DNA of 64,000 bases. It comes from Aeromonas dhakensis. GTDB taxonomy: Bacteria; Pseudomonadota; Gammaproteobacteria; Enterobacterales; Aeromonadaceae. Below the pieces are notes generated by a model. It was not told the origin of the DNA. It ran no database searches and worked only from the letters and a program-made list of their open reading frames with translations. The stretch spans positions 130,797-194,796 of the forward strand of contig NZ_CDBH01000061.1 in NCBI RefSeq assembly GCF_000820305.1. Reading direction: 5' to 3'. Shown here one piece after another: positions 1-8,000 of the stretch (within the stretch, counting starts at the first letter, position 1; the number at the start of each line of letters is the position of its first letter). The translations under genes were made by a program, and so were the position numbers.

Positions 1-873
1 CACCTGCTGCTCGACAGCCAGAGCGTCACCCGCACCGCCGAGCGGCTCTGCACCACCCCCTCCACCGTCAGCAAGACCCTCAACCAGTTGCGGGATCTGC
101 TCGGCGATCAGCTGCTCTACCGCCAGGGCAACCAGCTGTTGCTGACCCCGTTCGCCGAGCGGCTCGGCCCCACCCTGCACCGGCTGCTGAGCGAACTCAA
201 CGGCCTCACCGGCCAGGGCGGCTTCGATCCCGCCAGCTGGCAGGGACAGCTGAAATTTGCCCTGCGCGAGAGCGGCATGGTCTGGCCCATGGGGCCCATC
301 CTGGCACAGCTGATGCGCGAGGTGCCTGGCCTGGTGCCCGACATTCGCAACAAGGATGAGCAGGGGCTGGCGGCCCTGGCGGCGGGCAAGCTGGACTTCG
401 TGATCCTGCCCCACGATCAGAGCCAGCCCCTGCCCCGCCAGCAAGGGCTGGTGTGGGAGACACTGCGAGAGGACAAGCTGGTCTGCCTGCTGCGTGCGGA
501 TCACCCGGCGCTGGCGCGGCCCTGGGATCTCGATGCCTACCTGAGCTGGCGCCATATCGCCATTCGCGATCAGGAGCTGGCCAACCCCTTCTTCGAGCAG
601 AGCCTGGCCCAGTTGCAGGTACGCCGGCAGATCGCCGCCATCCTGCCCGATTTTGGCAGTGCGGCGACCCTGCTGCGCCAGAGCGATCTGATCCTCACCG
701 CCGTCAACGGCTGGGCCGAGCAGGCGGCCCCGCACAATCTGGTGAGCCGGCCGGTACCGTTTGATTACGGCGCCGTCACCCACAGCCTGGTATGGTACGG
801 CCCGGCAGGAGAGGAGCCGGCGCGGCGCTGGTTTCGCCAGCGGATCCTGCAGCTGGCCCGCGCGCTGGCATGA
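1..873 (+). CDS. LysR-family transcriptional regulator, 5'-truncated by the window edge
   Basis: The reading frame is open from base 1, so the true start lies outside the window. The first visible residues form the end of a winged helix-turn-helix (TAERLCTTPSTVSKTLNQLR), followed by the LysR linker (LLGDQLLYR) and a periplasmic-binding-protein-like effector domain that continues to the TGA at 871-873. About 290 residues are visible, close to a full LysR protein, so only some 15-20 N-terminal residues should be missing. It is a DNA-binding regulator whose co-inducer cannot be told from sequence. Its likely target would be a divergent gene to the left of the window. The next gene is convergent. 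Confidence 0.9.
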   Translation, partial: HLLLDSQSVTRTAERLCTTPSTVSKTLNQLRDLLGDQLLYRQGNQLLLTPFAERLGPTLHRLLSELNGLTGQGGFDPASWQGQLKFALRESGMVWPMGPILAQLMREVPGLVPDIRNKDEQGLAALAAGKLDFVILPHDQSQPLPRQQGLVWETLREDKLVCLLRADHPALARPWDLDAYLSWRHIAIRDQELANPFFEQSLAQLQVRRQIAAILPDFGSAATLLRQSDLILTAVNGWAEQAAPHNLVSRPVPFDYGAVTHSLVWYGPAGEEPARRWFRQRILQLARALA

Positions 874-916
874 TGGGGGCCATGCCCGGCACAGGCAGTG
901 CCAGGCACGACTGTGC

Positions 917-1240
917 TCAGGGTTTCTTGGTGTAGATGGGACCGGGGAAAGGAGAGACGTTGTTGCCCAGCTCGGTGATGCGGGCGGCCCCCTGCTTGCG
1001 CACCTGATCGACCCGCAGCACGTGGTGCATGGGGATCATGGTGCGATTGACGTCGGCAAACTCACTCTTCAACTTCTCGTGGCTGGGGTCGACGATAAGC
1101 GCCGTGTGGTTGTCCCACACGAAGTTGGCGATCTCGATAAAGCCGAACAGCTGACCCTGGCTCACTTCCCTGACATAGACTTCGTAACGCTCGTTGTGAC
1201 AAATGAACTGCACTCGATATAAGGCGTTGGATTCACTCAT
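917..1240 (-). CDS. DUF1820 family protein
   Basis: This 107-residue protein matches my recollection of the DUF1820 family (small, conserved in Pseudomonas, Vibrio and Aeromonas, function unknown). It has no signal peptide or membrane segment, so it should be cytoplasmic. The features that drew the match are an N-terminal YRVQFICHNERYEVYVREV strand pair, a central FGFIEIANFVWD segment and a positively charged tail. It stands alone: the gene on its left is convergent and the next gene on its right (yjjW) is about 190 bases away. The family call is good; no function can be assigned. Confidence 0.8.
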   Translation of the reverse strand: MSESNALYRVQFICHNERYEVYVREVSQGQLFGFIEIANFVWDNHTALIVDPSHEKLKSEFADVNRTMIPMHHVLRVDQVRKQGAARITELGNNVSPFPGPIYTKKP

Positions 1241-1432
1241 GTTCGTCTGTTGATGGTGGGCGATTGACCCATTCTAGCCGCCCCCTCGCAGAGCTCAAAT
1301 AGACAGCAATCACAGTTACGTCATCTCAAGACTCAGGCAGCATAAAAGCCACGCCGAACCGCTCGGTTCGCCGTCCAATCTTGCCTTGTCGTATTAAATC
1401 CCTTTGCGATCAGTTGATTAGCATCAAGCGAC

Positions 1433-2332
1433 TCAGAGCAGCGGCGGCAGAGTGACGGGGCCAAGCCTCGCCGCCGCCAGCGCCGCGGCCAGTTGCTCCA
1501 GCTCCTCTCGCATCGCCTCTGGCCAGCCGAGTGCCACCCCGCGCACGCCGTGATGGCGAAAGCCGTTGAGGCGGATGGGCACGGGCCCGAGGGCGTCCAA
1601 GAAGGCGGCGAGCCCGCCATCCAACGTGCCGTCGGCGGCGAGATAATCGCTCTGCCCCGGCACCTGCAGCAGACGCACCTCCGCCAGCTTGCCCGCCCGC
1701 GCCAGCAGTTGCAGAGAGGCCAGCACCCGCTCGCGGCCATAGCCGGTCAGCGTGTGATGCACAGAGTCGCGCCACCCCTTGAGGTCGATCATGGCGCCGT
1801 CCAGCACCGGCAGCAGCCGCTGCCAGCCTGCCTCGGCGAGCGAACCGTTGCTGTCGAGCAGGCAATCGAGACGGGCCAGATCCGGCGCCCCCTTGATGGC
1901 CGTGAACAGCGCGATCACGAACGGCAGCTGGGTGGTGGCCTCACCGCCGGAGACGGTGATGCCGGTCAGCAACGGGCCGTAGCGGCGCAGCAGGGCCAGC
2001 ACCTCGGCCACCGTCATGGTGGCGGTCTTGGGGCTGGCGCTGCGGGGGCAGACATCGAGACAGGCATCGCAGTCGGTGCAGCGCGCCGCCTGCCAGCTCA
2101 CCCGTCCCTCGTGCAGGGTCAGCGCCCCGCTCGGACAGCCCGGCACACACTCACCGCAGTGATCGCAGAGGCCGATGGTGTGCGGGTTGTGACAACCGGG
2201 GCAGGCGAAGTTGCAGCCCTGCAGAAACAGCACCAGCCGGTTGCCGGGGCCGTCCACGCAGGAGAAGGGCAGCCAGCGGCTCACCGTTGCGCTGCGCGCC
2301 GCCCCTGCCCGCCTGTCGCACTCAGTAGTCAC
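1433..2332 (-). CDS. yjjW: YjjW-type glycyl-radical enzyme activase (radical SAM)
   Basis: This 299-residue radical SAM activase should generate the glycyl radical on the partner YjjI under anaerobic conditions. The radical SAM cluster motif CxxxCxxC is at Cys40, Cys44 and Cys47 (GCNFACPGCHNP). It is followed by two ferredoxin-like cysteine groups (CDHCGECVPGC and CTDCDACLDVC) that mark the glycyl-radical activase group with an inserted 2x[4Fe-4S] domain. The TVSGGEAT segment is the SAM-binding GGE motif. The start overlaps the end of yjjI by 11 bases, so the two are translationally coupled. The substrate of the YjjI/YjjW pair is not established to my knowledge. The 5' end is fixed by the overlap; a later start is possible because residues 1-15 look unconserved. 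Confidence 0.88.
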   Translation of the reverse strand: MTTECDRRAGAARSATVSRWLPFSCVDGPGNRLVLFLQGCNFACPGCHNPHTIGLCDHCGECVPGCPSGALTLHEGRVSWQAARCTDCDACLDVCPRSASPKTATMTVAEVLALLRRYGPLLTGITVSGGEATTQLPFVIALFTAIKGAPDLARLDCLLDSNGSLAEAGWQRLLPVLDGAMIDLKGWRDSVHHTLTGYGRERVLASLQLLARAGKLAEVRLLQVPGQSDYLAADGTLDGGLAAFLDALGPVPIRLNGFRHHGVRGVALGWPEAMREELEQLAAALAAARLGPVTLPPLL

Positions 2333-3848
2333 ACAGGGTCGCCTCGCGTCCCACCACCCGCGGCGCCCGCTGGCGGATCCCGGTCAGCTCGCTCGCCTCG
2401 GCGCCGAGGCAGGTGGTCTGCAGCCGCGAGCCCTCGGTCGCGAAGCGGGCCACGTCGCTCTTGCGGATCATGTAGCCGGTCACCCGCACCAGGTCGCTGT
2501 CCGCCACGTTGGCGGTGAACTCGCGCATGCCGATGGCAAGCGCCCCCTTGCAGAGCTGCAGCAACGCCTGCGGGTTCTGGCGGATGGTGGGATCCAGGGT
2601 GAGGATCTCGCTGATCCCGGAGTGATAGAAGCCATGGTGGGGTGCCAGCGCCAGCACGTGGCTGGCGGGATCCGGCTCCTCGCCATAGGGGATGCGCACC
2701 CCGGGGGTCACCCCGCGATCCACGCTGAGCCCGCCCTGGGAGTGGAGCAGGGCGCGGCCGCCCCAGGCGTGGCGCTGCGGCGTCTCGCTCACGTGGCGGG
2801 CGAGCTGGGCCGAGATGCGATAGCCCAGCTGGTTCGCCTCCTCGTCACGGCCGTAGCGCTCCGGCAGATTCTCCTTGTCCATCAGAAGGTTGACCGCCTC
2901 GGCCATGCCGTAGATGCCAAACATCGGCACGAAGCGCCCCTCCTCCAGCAGCCCCTCCTGCACCAGGAAGCTGTCGAAGAAGCCGGACTCCTGGTGCAGG
3001 AAGGCGGCGCGCACCTCGATCAGACGGGAGGCGAGGCGACAGTAGTGGGGCAGCAGGCAGCCCAGGAAGTCGTCGATGCCGTGGGCCTGCTCGGCCACCC
3101 GCTTGAGGGAGACCCGCACCAGGGTGTTGGCACCGCCCGCCTGGGGCAGGGCGTTGTAGCAGCTGACGATGCCGAAGCCGCGCTCGTCGAAGGTGTTGCG
3201 ATGCAGCGGGTAGTTGGCGATGTGGGGCTTGCTGCAGGCCGCGATGTTCTGCACCCCCTGCAGCAACAGGCTGTCCGGGGTCTGCGCCGGATCGTGGAAC
3301 AGGGTGAGGTTGGGGGCCACCTGCTTGAGCTCGCCGTCGATGCGCAGGATCAGCCGGCAGAGCCGGTTGTCATCCGGGCCTATGTTGACGTGCATGAAGG
3401 CATCCGGCAGCACCCGGTCCAGGTAGATCCAGAACCCCTTCAGCTTGCGATAGAGGGCCTCGTCATCCAGCTCACCGACGAAGGGCAGCAGCAGGTGGTC
3501 GAGCCGGCCCAGCCAGACCGGCATGCCGGTGACGGAGGGCACGTGGTGGTAGAGGATGCGCAGAGCATCGAGCGCCTCGTCGAAATCCTGCGGCGGTGCC
3601 AGCTCCAGCCAGGCGGAGCCCTGGCGCAGAAACTTCTCGTAATCCGGCAGCACATAGCGCGGCTTGTAGGGAGCGTGCCCCTCGAACATGTCGCAGACAA
3701 AGCCCTTGGCCATCGCCTCGCTCACCTCGGCAGGCAGCTCGGGATAGGGCAGCGCATTCTCGGCGGCCAGCGCCAGGGCATGGCTCTTCTGGGCCGGTGA
3801 CAACAGGGGATCGCGCACGATGCGCTGGCAGGTTTCGGTGAAGGACAT
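2322..3848 (-). CDS. yjjI: YjjI family glycine radical enzyme
   Basis: This 508-residue protein matches the length and sequence of E. coli YjjI (about 516 residues), an orphan member of the pyruvate-formate-lyase superfamily. The C-terminal glycyl-radical loop is visible as DLVRVTGYMIRKSD, with the radical-bearing glycine at about residue 458. That glycine and the adjacent activase gene identify the mechanism, a glycyl/thiyl radical reaction under anoxia. The substrate remains unknown. The start codon is preceded by a plausible ribosome site (GGAGCGAGCC). I looked for a clean FNR palindrome in the 110 bases upstream and did not find one. It is the first gene of a two-gene operon with yjjW. 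Confidence 0.88.
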   Translation of the reverse strand: MSFTETCQRIVRDPLLSPAQKSHALALAAENALPYPELPAEVSEAMAKGFVCDMFEGHAPYKPRYVLPDYEKFLRQGSAWLELAPPQDFDEALDALRILYHHVPSVTGMPVWLGRLDHLLLPFVGELDDEALYRKLKGFWIYLDRVLPDAFMHVNIGPDDNRLCRLILRIDGELKQVAPNLTLFHDPAQTPDSLLLQGVQNIAACSKPHIANYPLHRNTFDERGFGIVSCYNALPQAGGANTLVRVSLKRVAEQAHGIDDFLGCLLPHYCRLASRLIEVRAAFLHQESGFFDSFLVQEGLLEEGRFVPMFGIYGMAEAVNLLMDKENLPERYGRDEEANQLGYRISAQLARHVSETPQRHAWGGRALLHSQGGLSVDRGVTPGVRIPYGEEPDPASHVLALAPHHGFYHSGISEILTLDPTIRQNPQALLQLCKGALAIGMREFTANVADSDLVRVTGYMIRKSDVARFATEGSRLQTTCLGAEASELTGIRQRAPRVVGREATLCDY

Positions 3849-3964
3849 GGCTCGCTCCTCGACGGATGGGAGCTAAATCCTCACACTTGGGAGGTGTTTT
3901 TTGAAGTGACATTCACAACATGGCGGATATCCAATTAAGACATCCGCCATGCAGGATCACGGGC

Positions 3965-4306
3965 CTAGTCCAGCCAGGGCAGCAGCTGGGCCATGCCCCC
4001 CTGCCAGCGCAGCAGGAAGAAGCCCCCCATGCCGACCACCACCACCAGCAGGGTCGGCAGCCGCAGCAGGGTCAGCGCCGTCACCAGCAGGGTGGCGACC
4101 AGGTAGTCCGGATCCCAGCTCAGCCCAGCGCCCGGCTGGTAGCTGAAGACGATGGGCAGCCAGATGGCGGTCAGCACCGACTGGGCCGAGAAGCTGAGGA
4201 AGGCCCCCATCTCGGCGCCCGGCTGATAGCGGGTCAGCCGCGAGAAGAAGGCGAAGCGGTTGAAGAAGGTGATCAGGGCCAGCAGGCCTATCATCAGCCA
4301 GCTCAT
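3965..4306 (-). CDS. azlD: AzlD-family branched-chain amino acid exporter subunit
   Basis: This 113-residue hydrophobic protein has about four predicted membrane segments (starting MSWLMIGLLALITFFNRF). It sits two bases downstream of an AzlC gene, the usual AzlC/AzlD pairing (YgaZ/YgaH in E. coli), whose members export valine and other branched-chain amino acids across the inner membrane. I chose the ATG at 4304-4306 because it follows the azlC stop directly; the upstream open frame is only azlC read in another phase. A ribosome site (GAGG) lies inside the azlC end. Confidence 0.82.
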   Translation of the reverse strand: MSWLMIGLLALITFFNRFAFFSRLTRYQPGAEMGAFLSFSAQSVLTAIWLPIVFSYQPGAGLSWDPDYLVATLLVTALTLLRLPTLLVVVVGMGGFFLLRWQGGMAQLLPWLD

Positions 4307-4308
4307 GA

Positions 4309-5028
4309 TTACCTCCTCATCCGGTGCAGCACATAACCCACCAGCATGCCGGAGAGCGCCGAGATGATGATGTAGACCTCCGCCAGCAGCGGCTTGGTGA
4401 GCAGCGCCATGGCCCCGCTCACCAGGGTGGCCGCCACCATGGGCAGGTTCTTCATGGCGGGAATGGTCATGGCGATGAAGGTGGCGGCGATGGCGAAGTC
4501 CAGCCCCATCTGATCCAGCCCGTCGATGTACTGGCCGGCGGCGATGCCGAGCAGGGTCGCCGCATTCCAGAACAGATAGAAGACGAAGCCGGCGATGAGC
4601 GCGTAGGCCGGATCGAAGCGGCCGCTGCGCTCCCTGTCTTTGAGCGCCACCGCGAACATCTCGTCGGTCAGGAAGAAGGCGAGACTGGCGCGCCAGCGCA
4701 GGGAGAGCGGCAGCACGTCGCGGCGAAAGGTAAAGCCGTAGAGCAGGTGCTGGGAGGTGATGACGAAGGTGGAGCCCATGATGGGCAGCAGCGGCGTGCC
4801 TGCCCCGAACAGGGTGGTGGCCGAGAGCTGGGCGGCGCCGGCATAGACCAGCAGCGACATCAGCTGGGCCTGCAGCGGGCTCAGTCCCACCTGCAGCGCC
4901 AGGGCGCCGCACAGGATCCCCCAGGGGATCACCGAGATGGAGAGCGGCAGAATATCGATGGAGGCGCGCCACCAGAGCGCGCGGGTACTCTCGGCACCGA
5001 CGGACGGAGAGAGGGTTGCTGACGGCAT
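4309..5028 (-). CDS. azlC: AzlC-family branched-chain amino acid permease (exporter subunit)
   Basis: This 239-residue integral membrane protein carries the AzlC signature region: SVIPWGILCGALALQVGLS, YAGAAQLSATTLFGAG and FLTDEMFAVAL. It is the large subunit of the AzlCD exporter of branched-chain amino acids. I chose the ATG at 5026-5028 because AAGGAT sits seven bases upstream and the AzlC N-terminus normally begins a short cytoplasmic stretch before the first helix. A longer frame back to 5139 adds a segment with no conserved look. It is co-transcribed with azlD immediately downstream. Confidence 0.85.
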   Translation of the reverse strand: MPSATLSPSVGAESTRALWWRASIDILPLSISVIPWGILCGALALQVGLSPLQAQLMSLLVYAGAAQLSATTLFGAGTPLLPIMGSTFVITSQHLLYGFTFRRDVLPLSLRWRASLAFFLTDEMFAVALKDRERSGRFDPAYALIAGFVFYLFWNAATLLGIAAGQYIDGLDQMGLDFAIAATFIAMTIPAMKNLPMVAATLVSGAMALLTKPLLAEVYIIISALSGMLVGYVLHRMRR

Positions 5029-5119
5029 GGGATCATCCTTGTTGCGGCCACGGCGAGCCGGAAAAACTAGCACAGCACGGGGACGGATACCAAGAGGCTG
5101 CGGGTAAAGAAAGGAGGGA

Positions 5120-5151
5120 GCCAAAAAACAGAACGCCACCCGAAGGTGGCG
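5120..5151 (-). terminator. Rho-independent terminator after the L,D-transpeptidase gene
   Basis: On the minus strand a seven-base-pair stem (CGCCACC / GGTGGCG, arms at 5134-5140 and 5145-5151, loop CGAA on the plus strand) is followed by a run of six T at 5122-5127. It lies 13 bases past the stop of the gene ending at 5164. Confidence 0.75.
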
Positions 5152-5163
5152 CGCTGCAGAGAG

Positions 5164-5640
5164 TCAGGGCTGAATGATGATGGGAGTGCCGGGTTCGATG
5201 GCGTTCCACACTTCGTCCAGATCCTTGTTGAGCATGGCGATGCAGCCATTGGTCCAGTTGGACGGCTGCAAACGGGTGTTGCCTATGCTGTTGCGCTGAC
5301 CGTGGATCATGATCATGCCGCCCGGTCGCACACCCATCTCGTTGGCCGCCTTGATGTCGTCCAGATTCGGGTAGTTGATATGGATGGCCTTGTAATAGTT
5401 GGAGTTGGTCTTCTTGTAGTCGAGGATGTAACGGCCTTCCGGCGTGCGCTGATCCCCTTCCCGCTGCTTGTGCCCCTTGGGAGCCGGACCCAGAGCGATC
5501 CAGTAGCGTTTGACCTCCTTGCCATCCTTCATCAGGGTCAGGCTATAACTCGATTTCTTCACCACCACCATATCGGCGGACAGGGTGGCAAAACTCAATG
5601 CGGGCCACAGCCCCAGCAAACACAGTAATACGGCTCTCAT
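5164..5640 (-). CDS. L,D-transpeptidase family protein (YkuD catalytic domain, YafK-like)
   Basis: This 158-residue exported protein has a signal peptide of about 18 residues (MRAVLLCLLGLWPALSFA). The YkuD-type catalytic motif is complete: His113 in MIHG and the nucleophile Cys133 in NWTNGCIAM. Such enzymes cross-link or attach peptidoglycan peptides, or in the YafK/DpaA group cleave the Lpp-peptidoglycan link. The short single-domain form without LysM resembles YafK. I chose the ATG at 5638-5640, preceded by GAGGGA, over a TTG five codons upstream. The gene stands alone with its own terminator. Confidence 0.85.
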   Translation of the reverse strand: MRAVLLCLLGLWPALSFATLSADMVVVKKSSYSLTLMKDGKEVKRYWIALGPAPKGHKQREGDQRTPEGRYILDYKKTNSNYYKAIHINYPNLDDIKAANEMGVRPGGMIMIHGQRNSIGNTRLQPSNWTNGCIAMLNKDLDEVWNAIEPGTPIIIQP

Positions 5641-5822
5641 TCCATCCCTCGGCAAGCCTCTGGTAAGGGCTTTTCTGTTACCAAATCATCTGAACTGCAC
5701 CGCCTGGTGTGGCGGGCGAGCGCCATCATATTGGATCGCCATCAATACTCAATATATCCAGAGAAACATATCCCGCGCCATCTTTTATAGATTGTTACAA
5801 TTAACTGCCAAAACAACGGGAT

Positions 5823-5842
5823 ACCCCCCTATCTCGGGATAG
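5823..5842. promoter_or_regulatory. CCCCCCTAT motif with short inverted repeat upstream of the S41 protease gene
   Basis: The sequence ACCCCCCTATCTCGGGATAG lies about 60-77 bases before the start codon at 5900 and contains CTATC/GATAG arms. The same ten-base core (A, six C, TAT) recurs at 10117 upstream of the metzincin operon, and a related CCCATATGGG palindrome occurs at 10276 upstream of the glycosidase. It may be an operator, but no known regulator is recognised. Confidence 0.3.
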
Positions 5843-5899
5843 TCCCGGGCGGGACATTGGGGGAAGATAAGGCGCTTTTCACCTCTCAGGAACCTCACG

Positions 5900-7900
5900 A
5901 TGCGATACCGACTATCCCTGCTGCTCTTGCTGATCTGCTCCCCCCTGCAGGCGGCCGAGCCGCTCTGGCTGCGCGAGCCCGCCCTCTCCCCCGACGGCAA
6001 GCAGCTCGCCTTCGTGGTGGATGGCCAGGCCGTCCATCTGCTGGATCTGGCCAGCGGCAAGCAGCGCCAGCTGGTCGCCGCCGAGTTCAACCCCTCCCGC
6101 CATGCGGTGGAGCTGGCCTTTGCCCCCGACTCGCGCCACCTGGCGCTGACCGTGCAGCCCGACTCCAGCCAGCAGGAGATCGCCGTCATCGACACCCGGG
6201 ATGCCAAGGCCAAGCCGGTCAACGTCAGCCTCAACGGCTATCGGGATGGTGAGCCGGCCTGGAGTCAGGATGGCGGCATCCTCTATTGGCAATCCACCAA
6301 GTACGGCGTGCTGGGGGCCGATGGCGAGCCCCTCGGCGGCAGCCTGCTCGGCCTCTACAGCAGCCGCGCCGCCAGAAGCGACTTCCTTGCCGAACAGGCG
6401 CCGCCCAAGGCTGGCTACGGCTTCGAAACCGACCGGCTGGCACACCGCGAGGCGCTGCAGTTGCAGCCAGAAGGCACCGTCCTCGCCAGCCGCATCGTCG
6501 ACGATCACCTGGTCTATCTGGTGGAGACCAGCGGGGCCAACGGCGAGAGCGAGATCAAGGGCTACGCCCGGGATCTGCGCAAGGGCGAGACCAAGCTGCT
6601 GTTTGCCGAACAGCCGGGGCCGGCGCTGGCCAGCCTCAACCAGGATGCCAGCCTCGCCACCCTGGTGCGGGAGGGGGAAATAGCCCTCATCGATACCCGC
6701 TCAGGCGAGGCCAGCAGCCACCCCTTCACTCTGCTGATCACCGCCAGCTGGCAGGATCGGATGACAGCTGCCTTCGACCAGATCACCCGCCTCACCCGGG
6801 ACGAATTCTACCGGGCCGACATGAACGGGATGGACTGGGACGGCTACGTGGCCGCCTATCGCCGCCTGCTGCCCGGCATCAGCAACGAGCGTGACTTCGG
6901 CAACCTGCTGGCGGAGCTGGCCGGCGAGCTCAATGTTTCTCACACCTGGGGCAGCGTCCCCGACTCCTCCCAGCGCATGCCGGACGACACCGCCAGCCTC
7001 GGCGGCTACTGGCGCGAGCGGCAGGGAGCGGTCGAGCTGGCCGCCCTGCTGGCCGGCGGCCCGCTGGAGCAGGAGACGGATCTGGCGCCGGGCGCCCACC
7101 TGCTGGCCATCAACGGCACCGAGCTGCACAGCCTCAACGAGCTGGATGCCCTGCTCAACCATCAGGCCGGCCAGCGGCTGGCCCTCACCCTGCTGCCCAA
7201 GGGGGCCAAGGAGCCGCACCAGCTGGAGGTCACCGCCATCGACCAGCAGCAGGAGTATCAGCTGCAGCTCGACGGCTGGATCGCCAAGCGCCGCAGCCAG
7301 GTGGAACAGTTGAGTCAGGGGCGGGTCGGCTATGTCTATCTGCCGGAGATGAGCAGCGCCGTCTATGAGGAGGTGGTAGCCGACGCCCTCGGTCGCCAGC
7401 GCAACCGCGAGGCGCTGATCGTCGACGTGCGCTTCAACAAGGGGGGCTATCTGGCCAACACCCTGGTGGAGTTCCTGACCGGCAGCGGCAGCGCCCAGGG
7501 CATGGCCAGCAGCTGGCCGCGCCTTGGCAAGGGTGAGACGGACGCCGCCACCCGCCAGTGGACCAAGCCCTCGGTGGTGCTGGTCAATGCGGGCAGCTAC
7601 TCGGAAGGCTCGGCCTTTCCCCAGTACTACCGCACCCTCAAGGTGGGCCCCATCGTCGGTGAGCCAGTGCCGGGCACCGGCACCATGGTGTACGGCCACA
7701 CCTCCAGGCTGATCCCGGGCCTTGCCTACGGCATCCCGACCCTGGGGCTGCGCAACCCCGACGGCACTCTGTACGAGAATCAGGAGCTGATCCCGGACGT
7801 GCAGGTGGCGCTGACCCCGGCCGACATGGTGGCAGGGCGCGATCCCCAGCTGGCAGCCGCGGTGCAGGCCGCCCTCGCCCAGCTACCGGCGGCCAGATAA
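5900..7900 (+). CDS. Secreted tricorn-like S41 family peptidase
   Basis: This 666-residue protein has an 18-residue signal peptide (cleavage after SPLQA) and is therefore periplasmic or secreted. Residues about 20-280 hold WD/TolB-like beta-propeller repeats (EPALSPDGKQLAF, VELAFAPDSRHLAL, EPAWSQDGGILYW). The tricorn core domain follows (EFYRADMNGMDWDGYVAAYR), then a PDZ-like segment (about 365-450) and the S41 protease fold. Likely catalytic residues by analogy with archaeal tricorn are His348 (NVSHTW), Ser568 (GSYSEGSAF) and Glu626 (YENQELIPD). Tricorn itself is about 1,070 residues with two propellers; here only one shortened propeller remains. It is transcribed alone and ends in a bidirectional terminator. 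The substrate is unknown. Confidence 0.85.
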   Translation: MRYRLSLLLLLICSPLQAAEPLWLREPALSPDGKQLAFVVDGQAVHLLDLASGKQRQLVAAEFNPSRHAVELAFAPDSRHLALTVQPDSSQQEIAVIDTRDAKAKPVNVSLNGYRDGEPAWSQDGGILYWQSTKYGVLGADGEPLGGSLLGLYSSRAARSDFLAEQAPPKAGYGFETDRLAHREALQLQPEGTVLASRIVDDHLVYLVETSGANGESEIKGYARDLRKGETKLLFAEQPGPALASLNQDASLATLVREGEIALIDTRSGEASSHPFTLLITASWQDRMTAAFDQITRLTRDEFYRADMNGMDWDGYVAAYRRLLPGISNERDFGNLLAELAGELNVSHTWGSVPDSSQRMPDDTASLGGYWRERQGAVELAALLAGGPLEQETDLAPGAHLLAINGTELHSLNELDALLNHQAGQRLALTLLPKGAKEPHQLEVTAIDQQQEYQLQLDGWIAKRRSQVEQLSQGRVGYVYLPEMSSAVYEEVVADALGRQRNREALIVDVRFNKGGYLANTLVEFLTGSGSAQGMASSWPRLGKGETDAATRQWTKPSVVLVNAGSYSEGSAFPQYYRTLKVGPIVGEPVPGTGTMVYGHTSRLIPGLAYGIPTLGLRNPDGTLYENQELIPDVQVALTPADMVAGRDPQLAAAVQAALAQLPAAR

Positions 7901-7905
7901 GTCCG

Positions 7906-7949
7906 CCATAAAAAGAGGAGCCGACCGGGCTTGTCCGGTCGGCTCCTCT
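7906..7949. terminator. Bidirectional terminator between convergent protease genes
   Basis: A perfect 15-base-pair stem (7914-7928 with 7935-7949, core AGAGGAGCCGACCGG, loop GCTTGT) follows the S41 protease stop. On the minus strand it is followed by five T (7910-7914), so it best serves the metzincin gene, whose stop is at 8001. A second hairpin without a T-run lies beside it at 7968-7990 (GCGCCCCGC / GCGGGGCGC). Confidence 0.85.
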
Positions 7950-8000
7950 GTGCCAGCAAGCTAGCGTGCGCCCCGCCTGTTGCGGGGCGCCCTTGTTGCA

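Noticed and set aside
3849..3960. Possible FNR site upstream of yjjI
   Set aside because: Expected for an oxygen-sensitive enzyme, but no TTGAT-N4-ATCAA-like palindrome could be found.
3965..4972. A long open frame (335 residues) covering both azlC and azlD regions
   Set aside because: Its N-terminal two thirds is azlC read in a different phase and is Arg/Ala/Gly-rich; only the last 113 residues are the real AzlD protein.
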